Positions 1-9,455 of a stretch of DNA of 21,286 nucleotides are shown piece after piece; the first letter of the stretch is position 1; each line of letters opens with the position of its first letter. The notes under the pieces are model-generated. The model ran no database searches and had not been told where the DNA came from. It worked only from the letters and a program-made list of their open reading frames with translations. The stretch is taken from the NCBI GenBank assembly GCA_031555955.1, contig JAVBTY010000045.1, positions 1-21,286 of the forward strand, in the 5' to 3' direction. Made by a program: the position numbers and the translations under genes. The DNA comes from Azoarcus sp031555955 (GTDB taxonomy: Bacteria > Pseudomonadota > Gammaproteobacteria > Burkholderiales > Rhodocyclaceae).

Positions 1-514
1 CATCGAGCAGGGCCGGTTCGGTGGCGGGCGCGGCGATCAGTTCCACCAGCGCCATGTAGCGCGGCGGATTGAAGAAATGGATACCGCAGAAACGGCCACG
101 CAACGCGGCGGGCATGCCTTCGGCGAGCCTGCCGATCGACAGGCCCGAGGTGTTCGAGGCGAAGATCGCGCCCGGTTTCAGATGCGGCGCAACCTTGGCG
201 TAGAGGTCGAGCTTCCACTCCATCTTCTCGGCAATGGCCTCGACGACAAGATCGCACCCGGCCAGACGGGCGAGGTCGGCGCCGTAATTGGCGGGCTCGA
301 TGAACTGGACGCGATCCCTGGCCGCGAACGGCGCCGGGTCGAGTTTTTTCAGGCTCGCCAGGGCGCGTTCGGCGATGCCGCTGGCGGCGCCGTCCTTTGC
401 GGGCAGGTCGAACAGGATCACCGGCACACCGGCATTGGCGCAGTGGGCGGCGATCTGCGCCCCCATCACGCCGGCGCCGAGCACGGCAACCTTGCGGATG
501 ATGAATCGGCTCAT
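1..514 (-). CDS. 3-hydroxyacyl-CoA dehydrogenase, N-terminal part (C-terminus beyond window edge)
   Basis: This is the first 171 codons of a fatty-acid beta-oxidation enzyme that oxidises L-3-hydroxyacyl-CoA to 3-ketoacyl-CoA with NAD+. The protein opens MSRFIIRKVAVLGAGVMGAQ, with the Rossmann GxGxxG loop (GAGVMG) at residues 13-18. Further family motifs are the acidic-then-EAIAE stretch, SNTSG, and HFFNPPRYM near the end of the visible part. The start at 514 is set by GGAGG seven bases upstream. The opening resembles the large (about 800 residue) FadN-like dehydrogenase with a C-terminal enoyl-CoA hydratase domain, but that half lies outside the window, so a single-domain enzyme remains possible. 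It is the third gene of a likely yciA-fadL-dehydrogenase operon, 148 bases after the porin gene. Confidence 0.9.
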   Translation of the reverse strand, partial: MSRFIIRKVAVLGAGVMGAQIAAHCANAGVPVILFDLPAKDGAASGIAERALASLKKLDPAPFAARDRVQFIEPANYGADLARLAGCDLVVEAIAEKMEWKLDLYAKVAPHLKPGAIFASNTSGLSIGRLAEGMPAALRGRFCGIHFFNPPRYMALVELIAAPATEPALLD

Positions 515-613
515 GCGAATCCTCCGTATCCCGGTCATCGCGGGGAAAGGAGCGGCGGGAACTGCCGCCGCGAACATGCGCCCCCGGCCGCGCATCCGCG
601 GCACACCGGCGGG

Positions 614-635
614 AAGCGCCCGCCGGAAGGCGCTT
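614..635 (-). terminator. weak hairpin between FadL-type gene and dehydrogenase gene
   Basis: A perfect 7-bp inverted repeat, AAGCGCC (614-620) and GGCGCTT (629-635), has an 8-base loop. It sits 28 bases past the stop codon of the porin gene. No T-run follows it on the minus strand, so it may be an mRNA-processing or attenuating hairpin rather than a true terminator. The rest of the 148-base gap shows nothing else recognisable apart from the downstream ribosome-binding site. Confidence 0.25.
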
Positions 636-662
636 CAGCGGGCTTTCAGCGCTGGCGGCGCA

Positions 663-1937
663 TCAGAACGCCACTGAATACTGCGCGCCCAGAATCCAGG
701 CGCAGGAATCGTATTCGCCCGTGACGCGGCCGCGGCCCAGGGCGCTCTGGTCATTGTCGATTTTCGTCTCCGGCACGTAAAGATACGCGACGCCAAAATC
801 GAGCGCGGTGTCTTTGTCCATGTTCCACTGCGCGCCGAAGCTGATCCAGGTGCGGTCGTTGTCCGGCAGGGAGGCGATGCGCTGATGCTTGCCCTTGACC
901 GGCGCGGCATCGTAGGCGAGGCCGAATTTGAGCTTCCACGCATCGTTCATGCGGTAGTTCGCGCCCAGGGCGGCGCGCCAGGTGTCGTGGAAGTCGGCCT
1001 CCAGCGTCTGCACCGTCACGCCGTCGAGCGGGCCGCTGGCGCGGGCGATGTCGACTTTTCCGATTGAGCTCCAGCCGGTCCAGGAGAGATCGCCCAGCAG
1101 TTCCCATTTGCTGTCAAGCCTGTGCGCGAGGCTGAAAATCAGCGTATCGGGCAGCTCGACCGTGGCTTTCGCCTTGCCCGAGGTCAGCGCTGGCGCGGCG
1201 CCGGCGGCGGTTCCTTTTACCTTGATGTCGCCTTCCAGCTCATGTTCGATCTTCGAGCGGTAGGAAATGCCCAGCCGGGTGGCTTCCGACAGCGTGAACA
1301 GCACGCCGATATTCCAGCCCCAGTTATTGGAGTCCGCCTCCAGAATGGCGTAGGTGCTGGCCATCTGCGCGGAGGTTACCGCGGCGGCGCGCCTGTATTC
1401 GGCTTCCATGCGCTGCAGGTTGATGCCCGCGCCAAGAGAAACCGTGTCGTTGATCCGCCAGGCGACCGAGGGATTGATGTTGTAGGTCTTGATGTCGAAT
1501 TTTATCGACTGCGCAGCGCCGACCCAGTCCTTGTCGTACTCGGTCATCAGCCCGAAAGGCGCGCCCAGACCGACGCCCAGGTACAGATCCTTGTTTACCG
1601 CCCACGACAGGTAGGTGTTGGGCAGGGCCGCCCAGGAGCCGGCATCGTCCGTTTCGCCGTGCAGTGCGCCGGTGCTCGACCCCCGGTCGCTGAATCTGAA
1701 GCTTGGCCTGACGATGGCGGCGCCAGCGGAAATTTCCCGCTCCCGCAGCCGGGTCATGCCCGCGGGGTTGAAGAAGATCGTGCTGGCGTTTTCGGCTACC
1801 GCGGCCGAACCGGCGTAAGCATTGCCGATACCGCTCGCGTTCTGTTCGATCAGCTGGAAGCCGGAGGCGAGGACGCCGCCGGATGCAACGGACAGCGCCG
1901 CCGCGGGGAGCAGGCGCATGATTTTTTTCAAAGGCAT
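663..1937 (-). CDS. FadL/OmpP1/TodX-family outer-membrane transporter
   Basis: This 424-residue outer-membrane beta-barrel of the FadL family takes up long-chain fatty acids or other hydrophobic compounds. The start at 1937 was chosen over an in-frame ATG at 2012 because it has GGAGGAG just upstream and begins a clean signal peptide: MPLKK, a hydrophobic core, and cleavage probably after VLA at residues 22-24. The mature end begins SGFQLIEQNASGIGNAYAG, the classic FadL N-terminal hatch sequence, and FFNPAGMTRL follows. The protein ends in phenylalanine (QYSVAF), as barrel proteins recognised by BamA do. The flanking thioesterase and hydroxyacyl-CoA dehydrogenase genes favour a fatty-acid substrate, although family members can also carry aromatic hydrocarbons. 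Confidence 0.92.
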   Translation of the reverse strand: MPLKKIMRLLPAAALSVASGGVLASGFQLIEQNASGIGNAYAGSAAVAENASTIFFNPAGMTRLREREISAGAAIVRPSFRFSDRGSSTGALHGETDDAGSWAALPNTYLSWAVNKDLYLGVGLGAPFGLMTEYDKDWVGAAQSIKFDIKTYNINPSVAWRINDTVSLGAGINLQRMEAEYRRAAAVTSAQMASTYAILEADSNNWGWNIGVLFTLSEATRLGISYRSKIEHELEGDIKVKGTAAGAAPALTSGKAKATVELPDTLIFSLAHRLDSKWELLGDLSWTGWSSIGKVDIARASGPLDGVTVQTLEADFHDTWRAALGANYRMNDAWKLKFGLAYDAAPVKGKHQRIASLPDNDRTWISFGAQWNMDKDTALDFGVAYLYVPETKIDNDQSALGRGRVTGEYDSCAWILGAQYSVAF

Positions 1938-1989
1938 TTTTTTCTCCTCCAGGCGGATATCCTGGCGCGGCGCTGTTTTATGGATGGCG

Positions 1990-2412
1990 TTACGCGCGTG
2001 CAGACGGTTCATGCAGAGGCAGCGGGCATTTTTCTCCCTGCGCGTTTACCGCGACGTAAGTCAGCGTGGCGTCGGTAACCTTGACGACGAAAGGCGCTTC
2101 CACGCCGCGCTCGGCGTAGACGTCAACCTCGACCGTTACCGAGGTCCGCCCTGTTGAGACGATGCGGGTATAGAAACTCACCACGTCGCCGACCGAAACC
2201 GGCTGCTTGAATGCGAACGAGTTCACCGCGACGGTGACGATGCGGCTTCTGGCCCGGTTCCGGGCTGCAATGCCGCCAGCGATATCGACCATTGACATGA
2301 TCCAGCCGCCGAACACATCGCCCGCCGGATTGAGGTCGGCCGGCATCGGCATGACGCGTAGCGCCAGATACTTTTCTTCGGGCAAAACGGCGTGGATGGC
2401 GGCGGAGATCAT
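1990..2412 (-). CDS. yciA: acyl-CoA thioesterase, YciA-like hotdog fold
   Basis: This 140-residue protein hydrolyses acyl-CoA to free acid and CoA. It closely follows YciA: LRVMPMPADLNPAGDVFGGW (residues 18-37), then MSMVDIAGG with the expected catalytic Asp at 43, then VAVNSFAFKQPVSVGDVV and a final TYVAVN strand. The ATG at 2412 gives the normal family length but has no good Shine-Dalgarno sequence. A GTG at 2457, ten bases after GGAGG (2468-2472), would add 15 residues and cannot be excluded. The much longer reading frame that continues upstream is antisense to uppP and is not coding. It lies first in the minus-strand group, with the FadL-type gene 52 bases downstream, suggesting a shared fatty-acyl-CoA role. 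Confidence 0.9.
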   Translation of the reverse strand: MISAAIHAVLPEEKYLALRVMPMPADLNPAGDVFGGWIMSMVDIAGGIAARNRARSRIVTVAVNSFAFKQPVSVGDVVSFYTRIVSTGRTSVTVEVDVYAERGVEAPFVVKVTDATLTYVAVNAQGEKCPLPLHEPSARA

Positions 2413-2611
2413 GAGGGAGTGTGGAATATTTATTGAACAGGCTGCCGTAGTCTGCACGATTGCATGGCCTCCGCCAACCGCTGCGGACGCTAATAACTGC
2501 CTGACCGTGCTGCCGGTAACGCTGCCATGCGGCCGGTGCTTTCCCCGGAACCTGCCCGTACCGGAATGACCCTGTTCCGGCGTCTCCGTTTTTGAGGGGG
2601 AACCGGTGTAA

Positions 2612-2641
2612 AAACCGGCAACATGGCCGCCTTGCCGGTTT
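2612..2641. repeat. perfect 10-bp inverted repeat overlapping the uppP promoter
   Basis: AAACCGGCAA (2612-2621) and TTGCCGGTTT (2632-2641) are exact reverse complements separated by 10 bases. The right arm covers the proposed -35 of uppP, so the element could be a repressor operator (arm centres about two helical turns apart) or simply a hairpin. It lies in the 282-base gap between divergent yciA and uppP. Confidence 0.5.
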
Positions 2642-2658
2642 GCTCCGGCGGCTATAAT
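2632..2658 (+). promoter_or_regulatory. sigma70-type promoter for uppP
   Basis: A consensus -10 TATAAT lies at 2653-2658, 36 bases before the uppP start codon. The best -35 is TTGCCG at 2632-2637, with a short 15-base spacer. Its right inverted-repeat overlap suggests possible regulation. Confidence 0.5.
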
Positions 2659-2694
2659 CGCCCCCTTTTGCTTTTGACTCCGGATATTCGCCGC

Positions 2695-3519
2695 ATGGAT
2701 CTGCAGCTTCTGGTTACCGCGCTGGTTCTCGGCATTATCGAGGGCCTGACCGAATTCCTGCCGGTTTCTTCCACCGGGCATCTGATCATTGCGGGCGATC
2801 TGCTGGGCTACAGCGGCGGTTCCAGCAGCGTGTTCAAGATCGTAATCCAGTTCGCCGCCATCCTCGCCGTGTGCTGGGAATACCGCGAACGGCTGTTTCA
2901 GGTGGCGGCGGGCCTGCCGCGCGAACGCGACGCGCAGCGCTTCGCCGGGCTGCTGCTGCTGGGTTTTCTGCCGGCGGCGGTGCTGGGCTGGCTGTTCCAT
3001 TCCACCATCAAGGGCGCGCTGTTCAGCCCGCTGACGGTGGCGGTTGCGCTGGTGGCGGGCGGGCTGCTCATCCTGTACATCGAAAAACGCGCCGCCCAGC
3101 CGCGTATCCAGACGATGGCGCAGATGGGCTGGGGGGATGCGCTCAAGGTGGGTTTCGCCCAGGCGCTGGCGATGATTCCGGGCACCTCGCGTTCCGGGGC
3201 GACGATCATGGGCGGGCTGGTATTCGGACTGTCGCGCAAGACGGCGGCGGAGTTTTCCTTTTTCCTCGCCATTCCGACGATGTTCGCGGCGACGGTGTAC
3301 GACCTGTACAAGAACTGGGCGCTGCTGCGCGTGGAGGATCTGCCGGTGTTCGCGGTGGGTTCCGCCGCCGCCTTCGCGGCGGCGATGTTCGCGGTGAAGG
3401 CCTTTATCCGCTTCGTCTCCAGCCACACTTTCGCCGTTTTCGCCTGGTACCGCATCGTGTTCGGACTGCTGGTTCTCATCACCTGGAAAATGGGCTGGGT
3501 GACGTGGAGCGCGCCGTGA
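2695..3519 (+). CDS. uppP: undecaprenyl-diphosphatase UppP/BacA
   Basis: This 274-residue integral membrane phosphatase removes a phosphate from undecaprenyl diphosphate, recycling the lipid carrier used for peptidoglycan and other envelope polymers; overproduction gives bacitracin resistance. The first signature, EGLTEFLPVSSTGHL, starts at residue 16 and includes the family's catalytic or metal-binding Glu16, Glu20 and His29. The second, PGTSRSGAT, carries the essential Arg166. The rest is a series of hydrophobic helices, as expected. The start at 2695 matches the family N-terminus (MDLQLL); an in-frame ATG at 2623 lies upstream of the TATAAT box and would add 24 atypical residues. The stop overlaps the next gene's GTG start (GTGA). 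Confidence 0.97.
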   Translation: MDLQLLVTALVLGIIEGLTEFLPVSSTGHLIIAGDLLGYSGGSSSVFKIVIQFAAILAVCWEYRERLFQVAAGLPRERDAQRFAGLLLLGFLPAAVLGWLFHSTIKGALFSPLTVAVALVAGGLLILYIEKRAAQPRIQTMAQMGWGDALKVGFAQALAMIPGTSRSGATIMGGLVFGLSRKTAAEFSFFLAIPTMFAATVYDLYKNWALLRVEDLPVFAVGSAAAFAAAMFAVKAFIRFVSSHTFAVFAWYRIVFGLLVLITWKMGWVTWSAP

Positions 3520-4106
3520 CGGTAACCGCGCCGCCCGCCATGATCCTCTACCTCCACGGCTTCCGTTCCGCGCCCGCGTCGGCCAAGGCCCAGGCGCTGC
3601 GGCGGCATATGGGCGCGCGCGGGCTGGAAAGCGCGTTCTGGTGCGAACAGCTGCCGGTGTCGCCCGCCGCCGCCGTGGCGCGGATCGAAAGCGTGATCGC
3701 CGCCTGCGCCGCGCCGCCGCTGCTGGTGGGCAGTTCGCTGGGCGGTTTCTACGCCACGGCGCTGGCCGAGCGCCACGGCCTGCGCGCCGTGCTGGTGAAT
3801 CCGGCCGTGCTCGCGCCGCTGTCGCTGGAGCCCTATGTTGGTCGCCAGACCAGCCTGTATACCGGTGAATCCTTCGAATTCACCCTCCAGCACATCGACG
3901 AGCTGCGCGCGCTCGAAACGCCACGCCTGACCCGGCCGGAGCGCTACTGGCTGCTGGTGGAAACCGGCGACGAGGTGCTCGATTACCGCCACGCCGTCGC
4001 CCGCTATGCCGGGGCGCGGCAGACCGTGCTGCCCGGCGGTGATCATGGTTTTTCGCGCTGGAATGAATATCTGGACGATGTACTGGCATTCGCGGGGCTG
4101 ACATGA
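3516..4106 (+). CDS. yqiA: YqiA-like alpha/beta-hydrolase esterase
   Basis: This 196-residue alpha/beta hydrolase belongs to the YqiA/YcfP (UPF0227-like) group; E. coli YqiA is an esterase on short acyl esters, and the physiological substrate is unknown. It begins with strand ILYLHGFRSAP. The nucleophile elbow is GSSLGG with Ser74, followed by Asp152 in ETGDEVLDY and His177 in GGDHGF, a complete catalytic triad. The GTG at 3516 is chosen as start because GGAG lies six bases upstream and it overlaps the uppP stop. ATG at 3540 is the alternative and would remove eight residues. Its own stop overlaps the methyltransferase start (ATGA), so uppP, this gene and the methyltransferase are probably translated from one message. 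Confidence 0.88.
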   Translation: MTVTAPPAMILYLHGFRSAPASAKAQALRRHMGARGLESAFWCEQLPVSPAAAVARIESVIAACAAPPLLVGSSLGGFYATALAERHGLRAVLVNPAVLAPLSLEPYVGRQTSLYTGESFEFTLQHIDELRALETPRLTRPERYWLLVETGDEVLDYRHAVARYAGARQTVLPGGDHGFSRWNEYLDDVLAFAGLT

Positions 4107-4957
4107 GCACAGGTTTCGACCCACAACGCTTCAAGGCGCTTGAACGCGCCGGTTTCAACCGTATCGCCGCGCGCTATGAGGCGGGCGCGCATCTGCGCGG
4201 CGATCTGGCTGACGCCATTCTCGATGCGGCGGAACTCGCCCCCGGGCTGCGTGTGCTCGATCTGGCCAGCGGCCCCGGCCTGCTCGCCCGCGCGGCGGCG
4301 CGGCGGGTGGGCGCTGGCGGTCACGTGCTGGCGAGCGACATTGCCGAAACGATGCTGGCCGAAGGCGCCCGCCAGGCGAACGGCGAAGGCGCGCGCACGC
4401 CGCTGCTGTTTGCCGCGGCCGACGCCGAACGGCTGTGCCTGGCCGATGCCAGCGTGGACCGCGTGCTCGCCGGGCTGGCGCTGTTCATTTTTCCGCATCC
4501 GCAACAGGCGCTGGCCGAAATGCGGCGCGTGCTGGCGCCGGGGGGGCTCATTGCGCTGTCGGTCTGGGGGCCGCGTGATGCGGCGCCGCTGATTGCCTGC
4601 GCGCAGGACTGCATCGCCCGGCTGCTGCCGCCGCCGAAGCAGGAGCGCCCGTCGGTATTCCGTTACGGAGAAATCCCGGTGCTGGAGGCCGCGCTGGCCG
4701 GGGCGGGGTTTGGCGATATCGGTATCGCCCCGTGCGCGTTCCAGTGCCGCTTCGAAAACGCCGATGCCTACTGGCAGGCGTTTCTCGATCTTGCCGGCGG
4801 CGCGGCGGAATCGCTTTCCCGCCTGCCGGAGACGACGCAGGCGGCGCTGCGCGCGGCGGTGGCCGACGATCTGGCGCCCTACCGCAACAACGGGGGCGAG
4901 CCGGGCTACACCGTGCCCGCCCTGACGCTGATCGCGCGCGCGCGCCGTCCGGAATAA
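4103..4957 (+). CDS. class I SAM-dependent methyltransferase of unknown substrate
   Basis: This 284-residue soluble methyltransferase has motif I VLDLASGPG at residues 51-59. An acidic SAM-ribose region follows (VLASDIAETML), then the motif around DAERLCLADASVDRVL and the post-motif strand MRRVLAPGGLIALSVWG. This is the Methyltransf_11/25 (UbiE-like) pattern. The C-terminal third (about 180-284) is the variable substrate-binding part and gives no clear hint of the acceptor; a small molecule or quinone-like lipid is possible. The start at 4103 overlaps the esterase stop as ATGA. It is the last gene of the uppP group and is convergent with fbp, which ends 30 bases away. Confidence 0.85.
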   Translation: MSTGFDPQRFKALERAGFNRIAARYEAGAHLRGDLADAILDAAELAPGLRVLDLASGPGLLARAAARRVGAGGHVLASDIAETMLAEGARQANGEGARTPLLFAAADAERLCLADASVDRVLAGLALFIFPHPQQALAEMRRVLAPGGLIALSVWGPRDAAPLIACAQDCIARLLPPPKQERPSVFRYGEIPVLEAALAGAGFGDIGIAPCAFQCRFENADAYWQAFLDLAGGAAESLSRLPETTQAALRAAVADDLAPYRNNGGEPGYTVPALTLIARARRPE

Positions 4958-4960
4958 GCG

Positions 4961-4985
4961 GCGCGCGCCGGGCTGCCCGCGCGCG
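4961..4985. terminator. GC-rich hairpin between convergent methyltransferase and fbp genes
   Basis: The 29-base gap is filled by a hairpin: GCGCG plus CGGG pairing with CCCG plus CGCGC around a CTG loop, with one bulged C. Only a short mixed T-stretch (TTCAGCTTTCC) follows on the plus strand. It may act in both directions. Confidence 0.4.
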
Positions 4986-4986
4986 T

Positions 4987-6009
4987 TCAGCTTTCCCGGT
5001 GATAGGCGGCGATCCGCTCAACCTCGGCTTTCGAACCCAGAATCACCGGCACGCGCTGGTGCAGCCCGTCCGGTTGCACGTCGAGAATGCGCTGCCGTCC
5101 CGTTGTAGCTGCGCCGCCCGCCTGCTCAATCAGCATCGCCATCGGATTTGCTTCATAAAGCAGCCGCAGCTTGCCGCCCCGGGCGCGGCATTTTTCATCC
5201 ATGGGATACATGAACACGCCGCCGCGGGTCAGTACGCGGTGCACGTCGGCCACCATCGACGCCACCCAGCGCATGTTGAAATCCTTGCCGCGCGGGCCGG
5301 TTTTGCCCTGCTGCAGTTCGGCGATGTAGCGCTGCACCGGCGCTTCCCAGAAGCGGGCATTGGAGGCGTTGATGGCGTACTCCTGGGTTTCCTCCGGCAC
5401 CGTCATATGGGCTCTGGTGTAGATGAAACCCCCGGTTTCGCGGTTGAGCGTAAAGCAGTGCACGCCGTCGCCCACGGTGAGGACGAGCTGGGTGGACGGG
5501 CCGTACAGCGCATAGCCCGCAACAGCCTGGTCCCGCCCGGGCTGGAAGAAGCTGGCCTCCGTCGGAACATCGCTTCCCGGCGGGTTGTGCAGCACGGAGA
5601 AAATGGTGCCGACCGAAATGTTGACGTCGATATTGGAGGAGCCGTCCAGCGGATCGAACAGCAGCAGGTACTTGCCCCTCGGGTACTCCGCGGGAATGTG
5701 GTGGATGTCGCTGACTTCCTCGGAAGCCATGGCCGCGAGGTAGCCGCCCCATTCATTGGCTTCCAGCAGGATCGTGTTGGCGATTACATCGAGTTTTTTC
5801 TGCGCCTCGCCCTGCACGTTGTCGGTGCCCGCCTCGCCCAGCGCCCCGGCCAGCGCGCCTTTTGCCACGAATACGCCGATTTCCCGCACCGCGTTCGCCA
5901 CCACTTCGACCAGCTGGCACAGATCGGCATCGATACGCCCCCTGCGCCGCTGTTCGGCAAGAAACTGGGTGAGCGTGAAACGGCAGGATTGGGCAGCCTT
6001 GTGGCTCAT
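4987..6009 (-). CDS. fbp: fructose-1,6-bisphosphatase, class I
   Basis: This 340-residue enzyme hydrolyses fructose-1,6-bisphosphate to fructose-6-phosphate, a key step of gluconeogenesis and also of the Calvin cycle. The metal-binding signature DPLDGSSNIDVNISVGTIFS begins at Asp119. An ASEEV metal-ligand motif precedes it, and a YPMDEK substrate-binding region and GGAATTG lie toward the C-terminus. The start at 6009 (MSHKAAQS) has GGGAG eight bases upstream; the in-frame ATG at 6075 would add 22 residues not expected for the family. It stands alone, convergent with the methyltransferase and divergent from dadA. No Calvin-cycle genes are in the window, so context does not show whether its role is autotrophic. 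Confidence 0.97.
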   Translation of the reverse strand: MSHKAAQSCRFTLTQFLAEQRRRGRIDADLCQLVEVVANAVREIGVFVAKGALAGALGEAGTDNVQGEAQKKLDVIANTILLEANEWGGYLAAMASEEVSDIHHIPAEYPRGKYLLLFDPLDGSSNIDVNISVGTIFSVLHNPPGSDVPTEASFFQPGRDQAVAGYALYGPSTQLVLTVGDGVHCFTLNRETGGFIYTRAHMTVPEETQEYAINASNARFWEAPVQRYIAELQQGKTGPRGKDFNMRWVASMVADVHRVLTRGGVFMYPMDEKCRARGGKLRLLYEANPMAMLIEQAGGAATTGRQRILDVQPDGLHQRVPVILGSKAEVERIAAYHRES

Positions 6010-6089
6010 GAGCAAACTCCCTTGTGTCTGGCTGGATGCGGGTAAAGGCGGATTATCCTGCTTCCCCCGCCACAACGCATCAACCAGGT

Positions 6090-6118
6090 GTGACGCCGGC
6101 GAGGAACGGCGCTATCAT
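6090..6118 (+). promoter_or_regulatory. sigma70-type promoter for dadA
   Basis: The -35 GTGACG (6090-6095, four of six consensus bases) and -10 TATCAT (6113-6118, five of six) are separated by the ideal 17 bases. This places the transcript start about 50 bases before dadA. On the opposite strand a GATAAT (complement of 6052-6057) is a possible fbp -10 without a clear -35. Confidence 0.5.
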
Positions 6119-6174
6119 CGGACGCCCCGCGCGGCCCGCCTGGCCGCCTCCACTGGAACAGACAGACCTTTCCC

Positions 6175-7431
6175 ATGCATGTGATGGTTCTTGGCGCCGG
6201 CGTCACCGGCATCACCACAGCCTGGTATCTGAAAAAAGCCGGACACGAAGTCAGCGTGATCGACCGCCAGCCAGCGGCCGGGCTGGAGACGAGTTACGCC
6301 AATGGCGGCCAGATTTCAGTGAGCCACCCGGAACCTTGGGCCAGCCCTTCAGCGCCGCTGCTGGCCCTGCGCTGGCTGGGCCGGGCCGGAGCGCCGCTGC
6401 GCTTCCGCCCGCGCGCCAACCCGGCCCAGTGGGCCTGGGCGATGTCTTTCCTGCACGAATGCCTGCCGTGGCGCGCGCGCGCCAATACCGAGGCCATCGC
6501 ATCCCTGGCGCATTACAGCGCCAGGCACCTGCGTGCGCTGCGCAGGGAAACCGGGCTGATTTACGAGCATTCGCGGCGCGGTATCCTGCATCTGTTTTTT
6601 TCCGCCCGCCAGTTCCGCGAGGCATCACAACGGGCCATCCATCTCGGGCAGCTGGGCATCAAGGTCCAGCTCTGCTCCGCGGATGAGTGCATCGCCATCG
6701 AACCGGCGCTTGCGGGCCTGCGTGGCCAGTTCGCGGGAGGGATGTTCGCGCCGGACGATGAATCCGGCGATGCCTTCCACTTCACGCGCGGGCTGTCGGA
6801 GCAGCTGCGCCGCAGCGGCGTCCGCTTCCACTACAACATCACGGTGCGGCATCTTCCGCACTCCGAAGGGCGGATCGACGCCATCGAGGTCAGCGATATT
6901 CCGGGGCGGGCGGGCGCGCTCGTCGCCGATGCGTACGTGCTCTGCCTCGGCAGCTTTGGTCCGGAGCTGGTGGCCCCGCTGGGTGAGAAGCTGCCCGTCT
7001 GGCCGCTCAAGGGCTATTCCGTTACCGCGCCCATCATCGATATGGCCCTGGCGCCCAAAGTCAGCATTACCGACGAGTCACGGCGCATCGTCTGCTCCCG
7101 CCTCGGGAAACGGCTGCGTATCGCGGGCATGGCGGAACTGGGCGATTTTGATCTGACGCTGGAGCCGGGGCGTTACCAGCCTCTGGTGGACTGGGCCACG
7201 GCCCGCTTCCCGGGAGCGATCAATCCGGAACAGGCAAAACCGTGGGCGGGGCTGCGCCCGGCAACGCCGGGAAATCTGCCCGTTATCGGCAGGAGCCGTT
7301 ATTCCAACCTGTGGTTCAACACGGGACACGGCACGCTCGGCTGGACGCTTGCCTGCGGTTCCGCGGCGTCGGTTGCAAGACTGATATCCGGGCAGAGTAC
7401 GCGGCCCGCTTTTCCGTTCCGTGATGGCTGA
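6175..7431 (+). CDS. dadA: D-amino-acid dehydrogenase (DadA-like FAD enzyme)
   Basis: This 418-residue FAD-dependent dehydrogenase oxidatively deaminates D-amino acids such as D-alanine to 2-oxo acids, passing electrons to the membrane quinone pool. The N-terminus MHVMVLGAGVTGITTAWYLK carries the FAD-binding GxGxxG (residues 7-12). It is followed by DadA-typical LETSYANGGQIS, a WPLKGYSVT-type stretch, and the C-terminal NTGHGTLGWTLACGS that closes the FAD site. Length and colinearity match E. coli DadA (about 432 residues). The start at 6175 lacks a strong Shine-Dalgarno; the ATG at 6184 would disturb the first strand. No alanine racemase (dadX) or transporter is adjacent, so substrate range is inferred from the family only. 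Confidence 0.92.
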   Translation: MHVMVLGAGVTGITTAWYLKKAGHEVSVIDRQPAAGLETSYANGGQISVSHPEPWASPSAPLLALRWLGRAGAPLRFRPRANPAQWAWAMSFLHECLPWRARANTEAIASLAHYSARHLRALRRETGLIYEHSRRGILHLFFSARQFREASQRAIHLGQLGIKVQLCSADECIAIEPALAGLRGQFAGGMFAPDDESGDAFHFTRGLSEQLRRSGVRFHYNITVRHLPHSEGRIDAIEVSDIPGRAGALVADAYVLCLGSFGPELVAPLGEKLPVWPLKGYSVTAPIIDMALAPKVSITDESRRIVCSRLGKRLRIAGMAELGDFDLTLEPGRYQPLVDWATARFPGAINPEQAKPWAGLRPATPGNLPVIGRSRYSNLWFNTGHGTLGWTLACGSAASVARLISGQSTRPAFPFRDG

Positions 7432-7483
7432 ACCTTTACACCCGGCGCGCTGCCTCTGCCCTGGCGCCCGCTGATGGCGCTAC

Positions 7484-7513
7484 AAAGCCTGCCGCGCCCT
7501 GGGGCGGGGCTTT
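7484..7513. terminator. bidirectional hairpin between convergent dadA and recQ
   Basis: AAAGCC (7484-7489) pairs with GGCTTT (7508-7513), with an inner CCGC/GCGG stem after a two-base bulge. A-run and T-run flank the stem on the two sides, so it could end transcription from both genes. It lies in the 115-base gap between their stop codons. Confidence 0.5.
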
Positions 7514-7546
7514 GGCGCAATGCGGGGAGAGGAAATACGGCTGAAG

Positions 7547-9370
<1,824 letters not shown>

Positions 9371-9455
9371 CGGCGGCTATTTTACTGGTGAAATGAGACA
9401 ATTGCGGCCATTCCGTGCCGATGGATGGTTTCCGGCATGCGCGCCGTGGATTAAA

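Noticed and set aside
77..724. A 215-codon plus-strand frame at the window start
   Set aside because: It is antisense to the dehydrogenase N-terminus, whose Rossmann motif and ribosome-binding site are clear.
2413..3426. The long upstream extension of the yciA reading frame
   Set aside because: It is antisense to uppP and contains no protein features; the thioesterase homology begins only near 2412.
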